Positions 61,381-64,000 of a stretch of DNA of 64,000 bases are shown one piece after another. The position numbers were made by a program, and so were the translations under genes. The stretch is from assembly GCF_029257255.1 (NCBI RefSeq), contig NZ_JARICI010000015.1, positions 1 through 64,000 on the forward strand, given 5' to 3'. Each line of letters begins with the position of its first letter. Within the stretch, counting starts at the first letter, position 1. The notes beneath the pieces are model-generated. The model was not told the DNA's origin. It was given only the letters and a program-made list of their open reading frames with translations, and searched no databases. This DNA comes from Sporosarcina sp. Its GTDB lineage: Bacteria > Bacillota > Bacilli > Bacillales_A > Planococcaceae.

Positions 61381-62562
61381 TTACCGCACAACCAGCATGC
61401 CCAGTCGGAAATGATCGTGGCGGTATAACACTTGCTGTTTCAATCGCACTTCGCCGTCACGTCCGATGACTTGCAGGCGGCAGTGAGCAGCGTTTATTTG
61501 AATCGCATCATATAATTCGTCTTCATTGTGAATCGTAATTCCGTTAACCGACTTGATGAGATCTCCCGGGATAATTCCCATTTTCTCTGCTGGAGAATCT
61601 TCTAGCACCGAAACGACGTAGACTCCTTCTGATTGGGGAACCAATAAAAGTGCATGTTTGCGCTCAGTGACCGACATCAAAACAGACAGGAAGATTCGGC
61701 ATACGACACCCGCAATGAGTGCTGCCCAGCCTAGAATTGGCATCCAGTAAGCCCCGATACCAACTGCCGCAACCGCGACTCCAAGCCATGCAACTGCTGC
61801 CCCTATTTTAGGAAACAGCACATCAGGGAAAGTAGCGCGTGCCATTTGTGAGAACCCAATGACTAAAGGAATCGGAATCAAAGAAAACTTCTCAGAACCC
61901 AGCGTAAACTGTGGCCAGTACGGCACATATTCCGCGATCATATGTCCTGGAACGACCAACACAACCGGTACAATCCACAGCAATTTAGCCTGATATATCG
62001 CGGCACGCAACCCACGTTTTGTGGGAGTTAAAAACGGTGAAGCATGTCGGCTCGCATAACGACGGATCAATAATCCTTCCGTAAGTAAGAACAATCCTGC
62101 GATGATCGGTACCGTGACAGCCATCGTGCCGAAAAAGTCCAAGTTTTCCTGCACGAACCAATCTTTCACGGAAAATTTCGGTGCCCAGCGATCAAGCGCA
62201 TACAATCCAAAAAATGCAATCGCTGCATAATAGATCGGCGAAGCGAGTTTATAAGAAAATGATAAGATTACGATCATCATCACAGCTGATACCAGGATAA
62301 TCCAATTGAAATCTACGGTCAGTCCGACGCCTGCAATGAGGAGTGATAGCAGAAACCCGTGAAGCCAGGCGGATGAAATCGAGTGTTTCATTTCAGTTAG
62401 GCCCGAAAGCACACGAATTGTAAAATCTCTCCGTTCCCGTTTCACGCGCACATAGCCGAGCAAAACAGCTGCAAGAACCGCCACCAGCCACACCGGATTC
62501 AACACGAAATAGAGGATCGCTTCTGTAATGTTATTCAGTAGTTCACTAGATATGATGATCAC
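61381..62562 (-). CDS. minJ: PDZ-domain membrane protein MinJ
   Basis: Multiple TM helices followed by a PDZ domain (DSPAEKMGIIPGDLIKSVNGITIHNEDELYDAI); next to a ctp protease. Confidence 0.85.
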   Translation of the reverse strand: MIIISSELLNNITEAILYFVLNPVWLVAVLAAVLLGYVRVKRERRDFTIRVLSGLTEMKHSISSAWLHGFLLSLLIAGVGLTVDFNWIILVSAVMMIVILSFSYKLASPIYYAAIAFFGLYALDRWAPKFSVKDWFVQENLDFFGTMAVTVPIIAGLFLLTEGLLIRRYASRHASPFLTPTKRGLRAAIYQAKLLWIVPVVLVVPGHMIAEYVPYWPQFTLGSEKFSLIPIPLVIGFSQMARATFPDVLFPKIGAAVAWLGVAVAAVGIGAYWMPILGWAALIAGVVCRIFLSVLMSVTERKHALLLVPQSEGVYVVSVLEDSPAEKMGIIPGDLIKSVNGITIHNEDELYDAIQINAAHCRLQVIGRDGEVRLKQQVLYRHDHFRLGMLVVR

Positions 62563-62765
62563 CTTCCCGCTCGTCCAAACAACTCTTTTACCTATTGTAC
62601 AAAAAATAAAAGCAAATAGCGAATACCTACTTGCTTAAAATGGCTATTTTGATAGAGATGAGTAAAAAGTTATGCAGACTTCACGGCAATGAGCGTTTGC
62701 GGATACTGTCTGGGCAATGTTATTGGCGTATGATCCACCCAGCTATGCGGTAAGATCACCTTGAC

Positions 62766-62909
62766 GCACCAAAAAGCTGTCGCAACGCACCAAAACTCCC
62801 GAGAAGCGAGCCAAAACCATCCTGCGACGCACCTTTCCACAGCTCCGCCGCACCATTCGCACCCGGCACCGAGCCAATCCACCTGGCCACCGCACCAATC
62901 CTGTGCACC
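62766..62909. repeat. GCACC-rich intergenic tract
   Basis: Eight GCACC pentamers at 62766, 62787, 62829, 62850, 62859, 62866, 62892 and 62905. Confidence 0.7.
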
Positions 62910-62976
62910 CCACGCATCCTCCCAATGAAATCCACAAAAAAGCAGCTCCAGGAAAATACCTCCCAGAGCCACCACG

Positions 62977-64000
62977 TCATTCTGCTAATTCATTCACCAA
63001 ATAATCAACTGCCATTCGCAGCTGCTTGTCGTTCTTTGGTTGATTGCGGAATTCTTCAACAGTCTCTTTCAATGCAGTGAAAAATCCGCGATCCATTGAG
63101 TTGCTCTCAGCAATCTGGCGGTCGGCGCGAAAAGCGTGGACTGCCGCTGCGGTATCTTTATCATAATAGCCGTCCGTGCGACCAGGCTTATAGTCGAGCG
63201 CCTTCAGCATGCGCTGCGCGTAAGCAATCTGCTCATTGAAGTGTCCTTCTTTGAACGAATCCGTCACCATTTGTAAATGTTCTGTGAACAGGACGCTCTG
63301 CTTCACTTCAATGTCAGCCGTGACCCCTTTGCCGTGAATCCACTTTTCTTTCGGCGTCAGCCATTTATTCGTCGACAGCTTCAGTTCGCCACCGTTTGAT
63401 AACTCCATTGTTTCCTGCACAGTCCCTTTACCAAAACTCGTCGTGCCAATTAACGTTCCGCGTTTTAAATCCTTCAGCGCGGCACTCAATACTTCGCTGG
63501 CTGATGCACTTCCGACATCCTGCAGCAACACGACAGGGATTTTCTTCAACCGTTCATTAAACTCCAGCTTCTCCGACTTTTCTGTAACAATCGGAGCCAG
63601 ACTGCCTTTCGCATCTTGCATCACGACAAAAACTTGATCGTTCTCGAGTAAACTCGCTGCAATCTCAGATACCGCTACCAAATAGCCCCCCGGATTTCCG
63701 CGCACATCAATAATCACTGCCTGCGCGCCTTGCTTAATGACGTCAGAAGTCGCTTTCTGCCACTCCTTTGCCGTCTCTTCCCCAAACATCGTCAGTGCTA
63801 TGTATCCCAGTTTAGCACCTCGTTCTTCAAGCAGTTGATGACTCACAGACTGTACAGGCATCGTATCGCGCACAATCGTGAACTCCATATGCTTATCCGA
63901 TTCTGGCCGGAATATCGTCAGCTTCACTTCCGTCCCTTTTTTACCCCGAATCGAATTGACGACTTCCTGCAGCGTTTCATTGCCCAGCCGTTCACCGTTC
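62977..64000 (-). CDS. S41 family C-terminal processing peptidase (CtpB-like), partial, N-terminus beyond window
   Basis: PDZ remnant, VIIDVRGNPGGYLVAVSEIA, DVGSASASEVLSAALKD, FGKGTVQE, C-terminal peptidoglycan-binding domain; frame open to window end. Confidence 0.93.
   Translation of the reverse strand, partial: NGERLGNETLQEVVNSIRGKKGTEVKLTIFRPESDKHMEFTIVRDTMPVQSVSHQLLEERGAKLGYIALTMFGEETAKEWQKATSDVIKQGAQAVIIDVRGNPGGYLVAVSEIAASLLENDQVFVVMQDAKGSLAPIVTEKSEKLEFNERLKKIPVVLLQDVGSASASEVLSAALKDLKRGTLIGTTSFGKGTVQETMELSNGGELKLSTNKWLTPKEKWIHGKGVTADIEVKQSVLFTEHLQMVTDSFKEGHFNEQIAYAQRMLKALDYKPGRTDGYYDKDTAAAVHAFRADRQIAESNSMDRGFFTALKETVEEFRNQPKNDKQLRMAVDYLVNELAE

Noticed and set aside
62670-62980. ORFs of 64-101 aa on the minus strand (W/G/C-rich)
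   Set aside because: Composition is produced by the GCACC-rich tract; three overlapping frames are open, no homology recognised and no RBS seen

Overview
The window looks like a chromosomal segment of an endospore-forming Planococcaceae, probably Sporosarcina-like (genus is inference). Most of it is conserved core genome syntenic with Bacillus: prfC/murE, a sporulation-type histidine kinase, a cadA-type P-ATPase, a TAXI-TRAP operon, yjcH-yjcG-yjcF, spoVIF and spoVAC-AD-AE, spore coat genes, the yjb block (cotO, mgtE, yjbO, nadK, yjbL, yjbJ, yjbI, spxH, pepF, coiA, mecA, spx), a Trp T-box plus trpS, fabH-fabF with a FapR box, a clpB lacking the N-domain, the yit block, the yis block plus addAB, azlCD, csbA, minJ and an S41 protease. 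The most interesting content is intergenic. At least 12 copies of a ~130-200 bp long-hairpin repeat are present, with visible compensatory base changes. Four loci carry them as divergent hairpin pairs; in three the spacer is 250-258 bp and in one ~475 bp. Each spacer holds a second conserved ~100 bp module that aligns without gaps across all four copies. One such pair lies between the trpS T-box and trpS. Other leads: a GH13 amylase-like membrane protein with lost catalytic residues, an N-domain-less ClpB under a CtsR-like box, tandem CadC-type operators without cadC, two small genes missed by the ORF track (one partly duplicated beside the repeats), and a GCACC-rich tract. No CRISPR array, rRNA, prophage or transposase was found. 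All calls come from reading the sequence; no searches were run.
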